DNA of 64,000 nucleotides from Atriophallophorus winterbourni (taxonomy: Eukaryota > Platyhelminthes > Trematoda > Plagiorchiida > Microphallidae). The stretch covers positions 62,001-126,000 of the forward strand of contig JACCGJ010001305.1 in the NCBI GenBank assembly GCA_013407085.1. Reading direction: 5' to 3'. A program made the translations under genes and the position numbers. Under the pieces are notes generated by a model that had not been told where the DNA came from, did not search any database, and worked only from the letters and a program-made list of their open reading frames with translations. Below are positions 33,562 to 46,235 of the stretch, piece by piece. Every line of letters begins with the position of its first letter. Within the stretch, counting starts at the first letter, position 1.

Positions 33562-34839
33562 CAAGTCAGATCGAAGTGACAACCGAGACAGGTTAGTGTT
33601 GTGTTTACTTGATTAGCCTATATAAGATAGGCGTTGGGTTTGTTCTTTTTCTTTTGTTTATTGAAAGCGTTTGACCAATCGGCTCTTTCTTGTGTTGGGG
33701 GATATGCGTGTGTACGTGGTCAGTGTTGGAATGAGTGACCAAAGGGATCAATCCAGACGAAGTCATCAAGTGGGCGTGAATCGCGGGGGTTATGTTATTA
33801 AGCTAACAACGTAATAGACGTTGGAAGAGGAAACGCGATTCGGCTCTTGGTTCACGTGACACAATCACTTCCGGTTTTTCCACCAACAATCATATCATGT
33901 AAACTGATGCTGATCTTGTGGCGCAAGATGCAATGGCGGTACAACACGAAAATAAACAAAGCACATTTCTGATCACCACCTAAGTTGCTTCACCAAACAT
34001 TGTTCTAAGAAGATGAGCAGCTCGATGCTAGTCCATCGTGTTGAGATAGGCTACCGAGTGAAACCTCTCGCTGCATTATCAACAATTTATACTGGTGCTA
34101 ATCGCGCTTCACGAAGTCTTTGCTGGAGCATCTTTAGGACAAATTAAGCGTTTGGTATCAAAGTATTTGGAACGAACATGTCTTAAAAAAGGTTAAATAT
34201 CTGGGTTATAATATAATCACATTGCTTTCAACGATATATCTCTCTATATCCCATGATTCAGCTACATAAATTCTCGAATTCTGATTTAACTTTTGATGAT
34301 TTACTCAATTCCATTTCGTTCCATTTGATTATGCCGCTTTCTCGAATCCATTTGTAAATTACGTTATTTGCGATATGATGACTGAAACGATTAGAATATA
34401 CTGGGCTATAAAATAGACGAAAGCAAAATGTCATCCATACCGGAAAAATTATTTTATCACAGTCGGTATAGTTTGCGTCGCTAGGGATAAAACATAAAAA
34501 GATCAAAAACTGAGCTAAACATTTTGACCGATCACACGTTTAGTCTTCGATACGAATTTTCGGAATTTTAACTACCCGATGATACGCTTCATTGGATGGA
34601 AGATATTGTAAAAATTGGTTGCATGAACACAAGTTTAAAAAACAATGAGCAGGGTAAGGATGAAAAATTAAGATCCATCTTGAGTTTAGCTCTGAATAGC
34701 ATAGCATTACTTACCATAGTATAGCACAGGATGTTTTTATATATCGTGTATGTTCGTAACTTTTATACAGTACCGCGTATTGCATTCGTTAACTAATCTA
34801 AATTGTAAACTGATACGTCTACCTTCTGTGACGAATAAC

Positions 34840-34871
<32 letters not shown>

Positions 34872-36299
34872 CGACACTCCTGAATCATTCACTCACGCTT
34901 ATCGCTCAAGACTGCAGTTTGATGTCTTTCTTGGGTATTATATTTTCACATACATTTAGTTCAAACTATGATCGTTAAACCGAATCACCAGCCGTTTGAC
35001 TTAGGCAGGTGCAGCTGACATTGTCTGATATTATTAATTCATGATCGATAATGATTAATCAGAGTGATACGACGACGGAAAATTAGTAAGATAGCGCTGA
35101 TTACATTCAGCTGTCGGGAATAGATAGCAAAATGCTGCGTGTGAAATGGCTACCCACATTCCGAAGTGAGTGCAAATTTGGGAACACGAGAGGCGGGTAG
35201 ATGGTTGATTAAATATTTGCGAATGTTTGCAAGGAGTGAGAAATTTATCGTACAACTGCCATCAGATGGTGAAACAAAAACGTTAGTTTGAGCTACTTTT
35301 ATCAAACTAATTTAAATAAGTTTGACCATTTCGTGTTATTTTATTTAACTGGAGTTAAATAAGTCATTCAAATACTACCAAATAAGTATTTTAATTCATC
35401 GAAAACACAAAATTATTTTGATCTCTTGTAAAAATATGAGATTTGTTTGGAGCAACAGAAATGCTCTTTGTCAATTCTATACAGTGAATATAGTACTTTT
35501 CAATCGCATCGGTGTTTTTAAAATTTCCATCGGCCTGACTTAGCAACTGTGTCACAAGCGAAACGTTAACCCAACATTGCTCTGACTGTTTGCCCTTGAA
35601 TTTGATTCAGCGATAATGCGTATTAGATGGACTTAAAACTTCTTCAAAACCATACTGATCTCTGTCCCAAATTCGACCAATTATAAAGAGAGTAACCAAA
35701 AGGCAACCTGTAATACAGCACACCATAACAACCATATATGTAACCTGCTCAACTGCGAGATATCTTCATAGATGAAACGCAGATGACAAATATTTGTTTC
35801 ACCCCCAAAATTACTTTGTCAGATGTTAAAATGCCATAAAATAATATCAAAGATCGGTAATCAAACGCGGGTATAAAGTGCATTATTAAAAACCAATGGC
35901 ATCAGATAGCATGACCTGTGTAGTTAAACAGTTCATAATTCCTCACCATGGATAAAATTTCGCATATCTACAGCAGTTTGTGAAATGCCTATCATATGAG
36001 AGTGAATAAATAAATGTTTGCACTGATGAATTAGTCGTTCTAATACCGACGAGATAAATAAAAGTGCACCACTTCGTGTTCGGTTTAGGCGGAATAAGTG
36101 TTTAGGAAGCGACACAACATTCAATATTAACATAAAAATACAAATTGCATCATAATACCATGCGATATAGATATGATATTCAGATAAATCTTAATTTCCA
36201 AAATCAAACTAGGAAAATAAATACTTTCTATATATGATATTGGGAGGGAAACGTAGATAGAAAATGTGTTTTGGTAAATTGTTTTTAAAAAGTGTGTAT
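33562..36299. other. No supported gene; a (TA)n run and an R2 scrap
   Basis: (CT)n(TA)n at about 34,842-34,870. At 35,545-35,610 a short stretch (gtgtcacaagcgaaacgtta, acccaacattgctctgactg) resembles R2. Short open frames have no recognised domain. Confidence 0.5.
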
Positions 36300-36860
36300 A
36301 TTGTAAACACTCATTTGTGTCACTGAACAATGGTCAACACAAGGTTTTTCAATATAGAAGCTGCTAATTTGGTGCAAACCATTTCACTTGGCGATGAAAC
36401 GGGTTCTGATGGTAAAGAATCTCAGACTGAGTAATAGTTGTGTTGTATTTGAATGGAAGGTTTTTGTTGGTGTGCCGAGAGAGAATAAAACGAATTTCAA
36501 GGTGCTTAGGTGGATGAGACGCATTAGTTTGTGGGTTAGTTTTGGATCATGTTCAATACGTCCACGCTCGATATTAGCCAATCCGAGTTGAGAAAGTCGC
36601 TGCTAAAAGGGTACATTATACAATCTAATAACCATTTTGGTTGCATTATGATAAATCCTCTCGAGTAGCGTGATGCTAAAAAGTGCTCAAGTGTGGGCTG
36701 TAACGTCCACGACCGTGTGCATGTATGCATCGAGTATCTTTGTCAATGATTGCTGAGGGAAACGGCCGAAAATATGTCTGAAAAAGTCGAGTAAAATGCG
36801 TGCTTTCTTATAGACGGACCCTCACTGCAGACTTCTGACACATTTTGCTAGGCTGATTAC
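36300..36860 (-). mobile_element. CR1-like LINE, copy G (RT C-terminus)
   Basis: Minus-strand translation: SVYKKARILLDFFRHIFG, RFPQQSLTKILDAYMHTVVD, LLERIYHNATKMV, then RLSQLGLANIERGRIEHD, KLTHKLMRLIHLSTLKFV and RFFTIRTRFIAK-stop-NGLHQISSF. This is the pattern of the CR1 C-terminal region also seen in copy A (VYNKACRILSLLKRIFRIF, LLDRIYHRAK). The family differs from A/B. Stops and one lost Trp codon; dead. Confidence 0.7.
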
Positions 36861-38454
36861 AATGTTTCAGTCATAATGCGATTTCATTGTTCGGTGTAGC
36901 TTTAGAAAGATGACTAGCTTTAATCACAATACGTTACTCGCAATACTTAAGTCTGATAACCAAACTTAAACATGGATTAATCGTTGCCGTATTTCATTCG
37001 TAAAATTCACTCACATCTTTTTACAACATTACCGTTATCTGCTCTTAGTTACTTCACTTTTACACATGCAATTGGAAACGGTCGTCAACAAAAATTTCCA
37101 ATTGGCATTGGTCTTCTACTGAGCTCTCTAGTGGCTTGCACGTCAGACCTTCTTTTAACTACGTTTACAGCGCTCGCAACAACCGGTCTTGTTTAACTTT
37201 TTCTTTGACCGACCTTGTACTATCTATTCATTACATTCGAATTCAAAATGGAGTCATATGAATTGATCGGTTTTGTGGCTAAATTACAGGCGCAATTCAC
37301 AAGTCACATCCACATTTCAAATATTCTTACGTTGAACTTCGGATTACTGCTCTACTTCCCCACCCAATAGAATCCAGCTTGATAACTGAACCTCAAAGAT
37401 ATTACTAAATTGGAAAGGGTGCATTTCCATTTGTTGCATTTTAATTTTATGCACCTTAAGTTCTCATTACAGGTACACCGGAATATTTTAGGAGCTGAGA
37501 TAAGTTTGATTACTTTTGAAATCAATTATTCAAATATAATTTCATTTCGTATGCCAACTCAATCGTTTACAACCGTCTCCAAATATATTTAGGTTCGAGG
37601 AGATCATTTTCACCCTGAGCTAAATGATTAGAGTAAGAAAAATATTATCGGTACATAAGCCATTATTTTCCCTATTACGCGCATGATACCCCGCCTTAAA
37701 ATGTGGGTGGCAAACGATATGGGAACGTTGAATAATTGATAAAGACTGGAATTATCTAAGCGCTCAACAATATCTGCCTAATAACCCTTTGTTTACTGAA
37801 CATTTATGCCAAAATCGATGCAGAAAAATACTATTGTAATAATAAAGCTGTATATATGCTGAGAAGTGTGCCGCAAATACTTTTTAAAATATTGCAATAA
37901 CCCACCAGTTATGCAATTTGATTGAAAAAGCCAACGTAACAATTATCAAAAAAGGTATTTCGTATCCACTTGAAGCACTATGAATGATTAAGTTTTAGGA
38001 ATTTCTAGTACCTTGTAAAGTTAGACATCAGCTAATCAAATAACTTGTTCCAAATTCATCGACAATTCACAAGTTACAGCCAGTTACGTATGTAAATTAA
38101 AATTGTTCACTAAAGTGATATACAAGAAAATGCAAGCGGCAACGAAATGCATATAGAGGACAGTGGACTACGGCTTCCTGTAACGAAATCGACAATGACC
38201 CGCTTCTGATTGCCAAATACAGTTTGAGAAATAGGGAAATAGAGTGTAGTCTATGTTTCTTGATTTAGTGCGAGGTGTACAAATAAGGATATAGAAAATA
38301 TTCAGGGTTACGCTATTGAATTATCGTGGCCATTAACTAATTTGATGTGAATTGATCCTCAATTTAATCAAAATCGTGAATTTGGAAGACATGGATGTAC
38401 CGCAAACTCATATCGTACGACTTGAATAATTTGTCGTGGAGTGTATGTAGTAAT
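36861..38454. other. No supported gene
   Basis: AT-rich. Short frames at 36,984-37,196 and 37,410-37,592 have no recognised domain. Confidence 0.5.
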
Positions 38455-38816
38455 CTGGCAGTACTCAGTTTACACCGCGTCATTACTCACGAAAAATACG
38501 CATCTATACAAACGCAAACAGCCTTATCAACAAATTAATCGAACTGTCCGAGTTTTGTATTGAAACGGCGCCAGGCATAGCTGCCTTAACAGAAACGTAG
38601 TTTCATACCTCATTGTCTGAAAGTGAAATCTCTTTGCACAACATGTCTCTATTCCAGCGTGACCGTTTAGTTGATAGAGGAGGAGCAGCACTCTACTTCA
38701 AGCAATCGTTCATCTGTAGAGTTATGAACGACCAGACCGTTGATATACTTGACACACTTTGGTGCTCTCTGACTTTTACACATACACATATATATATATC
38801 TTGAATCTTGAAGAAA
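38455..38816 (+). mobile_element. CR1-like LINE, copy D (endonuclease fragment joined to 3' tail)
   Basis: Encodes the endonuclease start and core: IYTNANSLINKLIELSEFC, AALTET-stop-FHTSLSESEISL and DRGGAALYFKQSFICRVMN. It breaks off after DTLWCSLT into a (CA)(TA) run and the tail ATCTTGAATCTTGAA. Very similar to the start of copy E at 40,500-40,830. The rest of the element is deleted. Confidence 0.75.
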
Positions 38817-40080
38817 ATGTATGTATTAATTAAGCTAAATATACAAGTGCTAATGTACGCAACGGAATGCTACCGGTGTCAAGCGGTTATTCGTTTAGCG
38901 AAAAGAGTTAAAACTGCGCAATGAGATCATTCATTCTAAAATTTACTAGCCCATCGTCTTTGCTGTTGAATAAACAATAACTTTCGAAATCCGCATTGAA
39001 AGTTCTTTTGTGGAGTTTTTACACAGAAACCATGTAAACACAAATAAGATTGTCTGATAAGATATTGATGTTGCCCGGTCCCGAGTATTAGATCGATATT
39101 CTTGCGTAAGTACGACTGAAAAGTTCAACTGAGAACAGAAATCGGCGAGAAAATTTACTGATGAGAAATATTATACAAGTTATCCATATTTACATAAAGT
39201 GGACGGTATGCTATGAACAACAACGAAAAAATAAAAAAAACTGATCGCCAAAAAACATCAATTATATCGAGTGCGCTAATTCGAATGCAAATTTCGATAT
39301 ATCCACTAACCTGATAAAAAATACGTAAAAATTCTATAGCCTTGCTACACTGATTGATAATTCACATACCACAAAATCAGTTAGATTGCAACAGTTATTG
39401 AGCGGCTAAACGGTCACTCTGTGTTTAATCTCAGATCGCTTCCGTAAAAATATCAATTATTTTGATAGTGCAGTTTGTGTCAGGTAATCGAGCAATAATT
39501 ATTATACATTACAAAAATAATACTATTGCACATTATCGCAATTGTAGTTAGAATAAAAGGCAAAATCATATCAAGAATCGCAAATTTTTATTATGCACAA
39601 GTAAAACAGAACAAGAATCTTTGACCTCACCACGTCAGATCGACACAAAATCCCGTTTTAAAATTTCGCCAGATGTTTCATTTTTGCGAGGTCATCGAAT
39701 TTGCCTCAACCCGTAAGTATTCAAAATATTCAACATGTAATAAATTAGCGCAGTACTTTTTGCTGCGCTTTACAAATATAATCGGTAATCAAATCATGAA
39801 TAACAAATCTAATGATTGAGATTCTGTTTTCTAATCATAGTTTGAAATCGCACATAGGCAACGTGTGTGTATACTAATCGCATAGGTTAAATTCAACTTC
39901 CGAATTTATTTCCATCGACAGTTTATTCTCTTATCCAGCCCCTAGATAATTAAAATATTTAGAAAAAAGAAGTGTGGAATCCTAAATCAAGAAGCTAGAA
40001 ATAGCCTGTACGAAGAAACTGAAATGAAAGTTTTATTTGTAAAGCCACAATCGTTGACGAACAAAGCTATTCGATACGAT
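38817..40080. other. No supported gene
   Basis: AT-rich spacer; nothing recognised. Confidence 0.5.
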
Positions 40081-40165
40081 ATTCAAGGTAATTCAAGGTA
40101 ATTCAAGGTTTTTAATGGTCTAAAAAGCAACAAGCTTAATAACAACCATAGGATGGTATCATTTA
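40081..40165 (-). repeat. Solo 3' tail of a CR1-like LINE with a decamer repeat end
   Basis: Three tandem attcaaggta units (40,082-40,112) are followed by tttttaatggtctaaaaagc, aacaagcttaataacaacca and taggatggta. This matches the 3' UTR end of copy A (atttcatggtagaaaaagca, gcaagattaacattaaccat, aggatgacaagg), so the element pointed left. Confidence 0.6.
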
Positions 40166-40474
40166 AGGTAATTGCTCATACTGTTACACTTTGAAATCAA
40201 TGAACCATTTATGATGAAAGAAAATATCAGAAAAACTTTAATGATTGAATAAAACTTCAATTATACAATTGGAGTTGATAGAGGTTTGGCATACATGACT
40301 GTCAAATTCAATGCGGTATGTGAAAGACGTAGTGACGTTTTACAGAGCTGGCATCATAACATGAATAAAAATTGGTTAACTTATCTAAATAAATTGCCTT
40401 CATTGAGAAGAATGTTTTCGTGACTGTTGAATCGCCCGATCAATAATCGGTTTTCGAACATATTAGAGAGGATC

Positions 40475-42920
40475 CGTCAAACCAGAGAAGTCCAACCAAT
40501 AACTTCAGTTTACACCCCGTCATTACTCACGAAAAAAGATTAAGTGCATGTATGCGAACGCAGTCTTATCAACAAATTAATCGACTGTCCGAGATTTGTA
40601 ATGAAACGGCGCCAGACATAGTTTCCATAACAGAAACGTGGCTTCATACCTCATTGTCTGAAAGTGAACTCTCTTTCTCCAGCATGTCTTTATTCCGGCG
40701 TGACCGTTTAGGTGATGGCAGAGGAGCAGCACTCTACTTCAAGCAATCGTTTATCTGTAGAGTTATGAACAACGAGACCCTTGATATAACTGACACATTT
40801 TAGTGCTCTCTTACTCTTACTTCAGGAGACCATTGCATTACTGGAGTGATCTATCGTTCTCCAGCAGACACACTCGACCCCTAACAATAAACTGATATAT
40901 TGATAATAAGGGGTTTCAAATTTCCCCAGCTCTAAAGCCGGGATGATCATCCATTAGAGACACTTAAATATGAACTTCGAGCCGTCTTGGATTACACAAT
41001 CCTCTATAACCATGTTTTGGGATTTACTCGTATGAGAGGGATCAGACAGATCAACTATCTTGAAACTAATACTTACATCAGATCCCAACGCTGTAGAGAA
41101 TATCGTGTATAAACCGACCATCTGACAAAGCATTCACGTTTTCCTAGAATTCGAGTACGTTTGTAGCGCCAGGCGCAACATTGACGGAACGAAATGCGTC
41201 CGAAAGTTGAACTACCGTGCTTTGTGTGTCGAGTTACAAGTCACTATTTTCGCACAACTGGATTACTCCGATCCGGAGTGCCATTGGCGCTTTCTCTCAC
41301 AGCACCTGAAATCTATATTGTAGGAACATTCAACGTTCGTTTAGCGGGAAACATCTCAACGCAATAAATTTTTACTACGAAGCAGGACTAAAATGTGGAT
41401 GAAACAAAGTGCAATATCAAGGGAGTTTCACAAGGCTACATACACAGCTTATGCTTGGGTACAATTTACACGACTGCGAAACAAATTTATCAGCCTAATT
41501 CGAGGTGATAAACAAGCGGTTGAATCGCAACTGATTTCTCAGATGCACCAGAATCCGAAGCTCTGGTATAGACTTGTAAACGATAAAACGAATATTGAAC
41601 TAAGAGTCTTTGCCCTAAAAACTTCGTACGGCTTCACAGAATCCATAAATCAGACCGCTGACCTGTTCGCAAAATTTATGCCGGAGTTTTTGCGCCAAAA
41701 TCCACGGAGCTTGATCAGGAACCCATCGTTCGACTTGACCGACCGACCTCTTGTCTAACAAATTTGCTGACAAGCTTAGACGATTGGACGTGGGTGCTAC
41801 CGGAACATTTCTAAAGCTTTCGACAGAATCGATCATCATTCACTCTCGAACAAGCTAAGGAACACGGTATTGTTGGCAGACTATATGAAATGATACGTGA
41901 TTAACTCAGCAACAGACACATTAGAGTTCGTGTGGGCGGCCTATTATCGAAGAAAATCGATGTCAGAAGCGGTGTTCCACAAGGATAAATGCATGGACCA
42001 ATGCTGATCCTAATCTATATGAACGATTTGCCAATGCCAAATGATAGTAAGATGGTTCTGTTTGCTAACAATACAAGAGTATTGAGGCGAATCAGCAAGC
42101 TGATGTTTGTATTTTGCTACAAAACGATTTGAATGCTTTGTACAACTGGTCATCCGAAAATAAACTGCCATTGAATATTCAAAAGTCCAAGGTCATTCAG
42201 ATCGGTCGTGACCTTGGTTTTTCATATGCATACAAGCTTGGCGACAAAATCATAGAGTAAACCTTGGAAGTAAAGGACCTGAGTGTCTGGATTTGCGGTA
42301 GTTTGAAAAATGGTCTACAATGCGAAGCCGTTTATAAAAGCGCATCTCGGCTGCTCGGGATTTTACGGCGGATATTGGGACATTTCCCCGGGGTGTTTTC
42401 CTCTCATGATGAACACATATATACACGCGGTACTAGACGATTCTGCACACGCCTGTACACCATGGCTCCAGAAAGACATTTTACTTTTTAGGTCGCATTT
42501 ATCGGAGAGCCTCTAGGCTTGTTAATGGACTCGAAAATATGCAATTCCCGGTGTGACTGAGACGACTGGAGCTGAGGACACTTGCACAAAGGAGAATGCG
42601 AGGTGATCTCATCCTCGCATACAAAAATAATTAGTACTGTTTCCCACCCCCTGGACTTATTATACCAACTGCAAACTTCCAGCAGCAGCCGTGTTCATGG
42701 TTGCAAGTTGGAAATACCACACTCCAAACGGAACGGCTGTATGTCTTTTTATTCGGTGCGTGTGTGTTTTGTTTAGAATTCCCTAACTGCCGGTTTGGTA
42801 TGCTTAAACAGTTAATCCATATTCAAATCGGAACTTGACGATTATATGAGAGAAATCCAAATTTTGTCCCAACTATTAATAAACTATCTTCGTCATATTG
42901 ATTTTGATTTTATTTAGACG

Positions 42921-42953
<33 letters not shown>

Positions 42954-43015
42954 TTCGACTCTGTGGTTATTGTAATGTAAATAGCGTTTCCAACCAAAAA
43001 TCTTGAAACTTAGTA
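40475..43015 (+). mobile_element. CR1-like LINE, copy E (long, heavily decayed)
   Basis: Order on the plus strand: endonuclease (40,552-41,160; SITETWLHTSLSESELS, GRGAALYFKQSFICRVMN, GVIYRSPAD); linker (41,393-41,758; QNPKLWYRLVNDKTNIELRV); an RT with a deletion (about 41,760-42,490; IRVRVGGLLSKKIDVRSGV, LILIYMNDLP, then VLFANNT where FADD is expected); and a C-terminus (KLEIPHSKRNGCMSFYSVRV). The 3' part holds (CA)n(TA)n at 42,920-42,953 and an aatcttgaaactt tail. Many stops. It is related to copy D and distinct from A/B. Confidence 0.8.
42920..42953. repeat. (CA)n(TA)n microsatellite
   Basis: About six CA and ten TA units in the 3' UTR region of LINE copy E. Confidence 0.9.
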
Positions 43016-43044
43016 TATATATACGACCTACCAGTTAGAGTACA

Positions 43045-43810
43045 ATCGTAAATTCTCATTTTCTCAGGTGATGCGAAGGTTTGATGCAAGATACACTACG
43101 CGCTTGACATGCAGAACCTGCAACGAGATCTCGACTTGATTCATGCCTGATCCCAAGATAACAAAATCCACTGAATACGACAAAATTCTTATTATTATTG
43201 CTTATCAGTGATTTGAACGACTAATATTATACAAGTGAACTGTTATTCAAACTGCCTCTTTCGAAAGAGGTTTGTGCGTGATTATTGAGTCTGATTTAGC
43301 AAACTAAATGCGATGTCGACTGGCTACCAACAAAGCTTAATGGCACTTGGGTCTCCACGGAGAGCCTTAGGTTCGTTTGACGCCAGTGTAATCTGCAAGT
43401 TGATTTATTCCCACTTCTGTCCTCATATCGAATATGCTATACCAGCATGTGATCCTTGGTTGAAAAAGATACTCAGCGCAGATCGACAAGCTCGTCCTTG
43501 AACCTTCTAATTATCCATATGAAACGCGCTTCAAAGACTGAAACTGTATTCAGCCCAGTATAGACGCAATAATCTTCATTTGGACAGTGCTGAATCAGAA
43601 AAACCATCATTAGAGACATTTGTTACATCTTTCTCATAACGCATTTCTGCTTGTTCACCCGTTTAAACTATACCAACAGCATAGCAAATACGATTTTTTC
43701 CTCATTCTGCAATTGTAGAACAGTATACCTAATCATGTGGTGAAATCTGAAAACATCGACGCTTTAAAAAATCTTTAGGTGATCCGACGGGCAAGTAAGT
43801 TTTTACGTTT
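43045..43810 (+). mobile_element. CR1-like LINE, copy F (RT C-terminus)
   Basis: MQNLQRDLDLIHA at about 43,110 matches the ALQRDLCTLFRWSQ thumb motif of copy A. Further on are FDASVICKLIYSHFCPHIEY and AIPACDPWLKKILSADRQA. A CR1-type end (YNNLHLDSAESEKPSLETF) closes with SVIVEQY and SENIDALKN-like residues near 43,750. Several frame breaks. It directly follows copy E and may be a second 5'-truncated insertion. Confidence 0.65.
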
Positions 43811-45545
43811 GATAACAATCTTTAACAATATTTCATGATAATGTTTTTACCATACGGCCCAGTGTGAACATTTTTCTGGGTCTTGTTAAACCTAGCTTTT
43901 TACCCACGTATTATCTATTAATAAATCTACGAATAAATAACTAGAATTTCGACGAATTTATCAATGACATTTTGTGTTGCATCAAGATCATTGCCCGAGT
44001 ACTAACGACACCCTATATCACCATCAAAATCGCTTCATACATGCTCATGCATTTCCTAGATTATTGCAAGAAACGGCGCATGAAAAAGCAACGTTTGTAA
44101 TGTTGTGTTTTGCATTTCCATTATCCATAACTTATAATTAGAGAGACATGTAATTTTACCAGCTTTGGTCAATAAAAAGGAAAAAAATGTTTTTTTCATT
44201 CCTTCATAGAAGCCCTGAAACGATTGTTGTGCTGAGATTACAAAATATTTCAACATGTGAGACCACAATTAACGTTTTAAGCTGCCGGTTTGCTGAAAGA
44301 TCTAATCGGGCAACTATTGTGCTAGTAACCGATATTTTTACGGATACGATAACTAAGTCAATACTAGCGTTCTACGATTCTAAGTCAACAAGACGACAAC
44401 TATTTTGTGTCCAGCGATGTGAGCGACAACAAATGATGTCCCGCACTTCAGGTCTTTCAATAAACTCTGTCTCAATACAGAATATAAAACAGTACACATA
44501 CATACGACCACTTCTACTTATTATTATAAAATAATAATAATAATATTAAAATATACTTCGAATATGAATATGAACATTGAAAATATAAAGTATTAAATAC
44601 AGCACCAATGCTTACTCCTGAAAACTGAACTAGGAAATTGAAAAAATAATTTACAAATAGCTGGACATCAGTTCAGTTTGACTTAAAAAAAAACTTTCGC
44701 GATCTGTGAATTGTTCGATACACGGTCATCTTATTTGTTGGGTCAGTGAATGGATACGAGAAGAGATCCACAGACATTAATGATGTTTCTTGAAAGTGGA
44801 ATAATAAATCGAATCCGTCAGGTTATTGCCTAAATATTTTCAATCAAATCCGAAATTCGATAAAGCTTTGCTTGTTGCCCTCATGTCTATCTTCCATAGG
44901 TATTGTCAACTTACTCTAACAAGTGTTTTATTATTTTGTTTCCATATCAGCGGGGTAAGCCATATAGGAGAAAATTCATTCATCCATCCACATTTATTCA
45001 TGGATCCCTTTCTGTTTGTGTTTATCGATTTACACGAATTTTGCCTCCCATTAATTATTCAATCTGTATTTTGCCGGATGCATATTTCTTATCAATTCGC
45101 ATCTCCATTAAGTGGCCTTCGTTGGGAGCAGATTTTGTGTTCGAAGAACCGTTAAATGCGTTACATAACATTCACGATGTAATTTTGAAAAAGCGCTGAT
45201 TTTCCGTTGATTTTAAATGGAAATTAGAAACGCAATAATGAATAAATTCTTTTCAAAGAAACATTGGTAGTTTGTCATACAACTGATGCTATCAATTTTT
45301 GAAATTCGATAAAGTCAACTCAGGAATCCTTTCTCGTTTTGAGTACTTTCTTTGATACCTGTATTAATTTCAGTCTTCAATAAGACTTGTCAAAACAGCT
45401 TTAATGCGAATATTTTTCCCTAATCAAAATTCTTAATTCCCAAATACACTCATTTCCGCCATTACAGACATCTAGTATTATTCACTAAAGTATCTGTTGT
45501 TAGAATTTTTATATCACAAAATAGCGCACCATTTAAACAAAATAT
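43811..45545. other. No supported gene
   Basis: Open frames at 44,187-44,534 and 44,826-45,199 (plus) have no convincing domain. Nothing else is seen. Confidence 0.5.
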
Positions 45546-45732
45546 GCATATTTGCATGCAATTCCATCACACAAACCCCATGACCAGTTTTTTCTGTTTG
45601 CACTCATCAGATAGAGACAGTACGATCAGGATCTGTATGCTTTGAAATAGTTGAGCAACATTAAACAGAGTTCGAACCTTTAGGCAACTGTTTTATAAGG
45701 TCAGCACGACAAACCTGTTCAATTGAATGTAC
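45546..45732 (-). repeat. Hammerhead-family unit, copy left of the RTE insertion
   Basis: Ribozyme region at 45,572-45,622 on the minus strand: CTGTCTCTAT, CTGATGA (rc 45,604-45,610), GTGCAAACA, GAAAAAACTGGTC, ATGGGG. Inner stem I can still pair (CTCTAT with ATGGGG using G-U pairs). Stem II is nearly lost and extra A residues follow GAAA, so cleavage is doubtful. It forms a tandem pair with the unit at 46,108-46,230. Confidence 0.55.
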
Positions 45733-46095
45733 TCACTCACTCACTCAGCCCTCTCCGTGCCGGGTGGCACATGAGGCGAAGACAACTTCACACCAGTGGT
45801 TCCGTTCTGTCGCTGCTTCCGTTGCCGTCTGCACCGTGAATCCTTGTGCATGTAGTTCGCGTTCCAACGTTCTGCGCCAAGTTTCCTTGGGCCGTCCCCT
45901 TTTCGTTTACCTTGCGGACGCCAGTGAATGGCTACCTTCGTATGCCAACTGGAATCCATCCTGCATACAAGACCGAGCCACGGATCTGTTGTCTTCGTTT
46001 CCGTAGCAATGTAGGTTTTACAGGATAGAGTTGCTAGCCCTAAGCCCAACCCTCCTCCTTTCTCAGACGGGCTTGGGACCGTCCTTGGCGGAGTT
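45733..46095 (-). mobile_element. RTE/SR2-like LINE 3' fragment with 12-bp target-site duplication
   Basis: A 363-bp insertion flanked by the perfect direct repeat AATTGAATGTAC (45,721-45,732 and 46,096-46,107). Minus-strand translation gives VAIHWRPQGKRK, RGRPKETWRRTLERELHAQG-like residues in the adjacent frame, and then WCEVVFASCATRHGEG-stop. This is the conserved C-terminal end of RTE/SR2-type LINEs. It ends in a (GTGA)n tail at 45,733-45,745. Severe 5' truncation, clean duplication and little decay suggest a recent insertion. Confidence 0.88.
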
Positions 46096-46107
46096 AATTG
46101 AATGTAC

Positions 46108-46235
46108 ACTCAATGAATATGTATATGCAGTAAAACGCATGGTTATGAACCTATATCTGCAAGCTTTTTACTCACAATTCCCCCCACGCCTGGTTTTGTT
46201 GTTTGTACTCATCAGCTAAGAATAGTACGATCAGA
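46108..46235 (-). repeat. Hammerhead-family unit, copy right of the RTE insertion
   Basis: On the minus strand: gatcgtactattcttag, CTGATGA (rc 46,209-46,215), gtacaaacaacaaaacc and aggcgtgggg. GAAA has become CAAA. Before the RTE insertion its core lay about 230 bp from the core at 45,604, close to the 241-bp unit seen at 16.5 kb. Confidence 0.5.

Noticed and set aside
36388..36591. Plus-strand 67-codon open frame
   Set aside because: Antisense shadow of the CR1-like C-terminal fragment on the minus strand.
39155..39190. CTGATGAGAAA resembling a hammerhead core
   Set aside because: GAAA follows CTGATGA with no room for stem II, and no flanking stem I complement is present.
44903..45199. Plus-strand frame with an N-terminus faintly like an M1 aminopeptidase (FTRILPPINYSICILPDAY)
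   Set aside because: The resemblance stops after about 20 residues, no catalytic motif is nearby, and splice sites do not support an exon.
45669..45680. gttcgaacc, resembling a Pol III B box or tRNA T-arm
   Set aside because: No tRNA cloverleaf or A box could be drawn around it; a chance match cannot be excluded. No tRNA gene was found elsewhere either.
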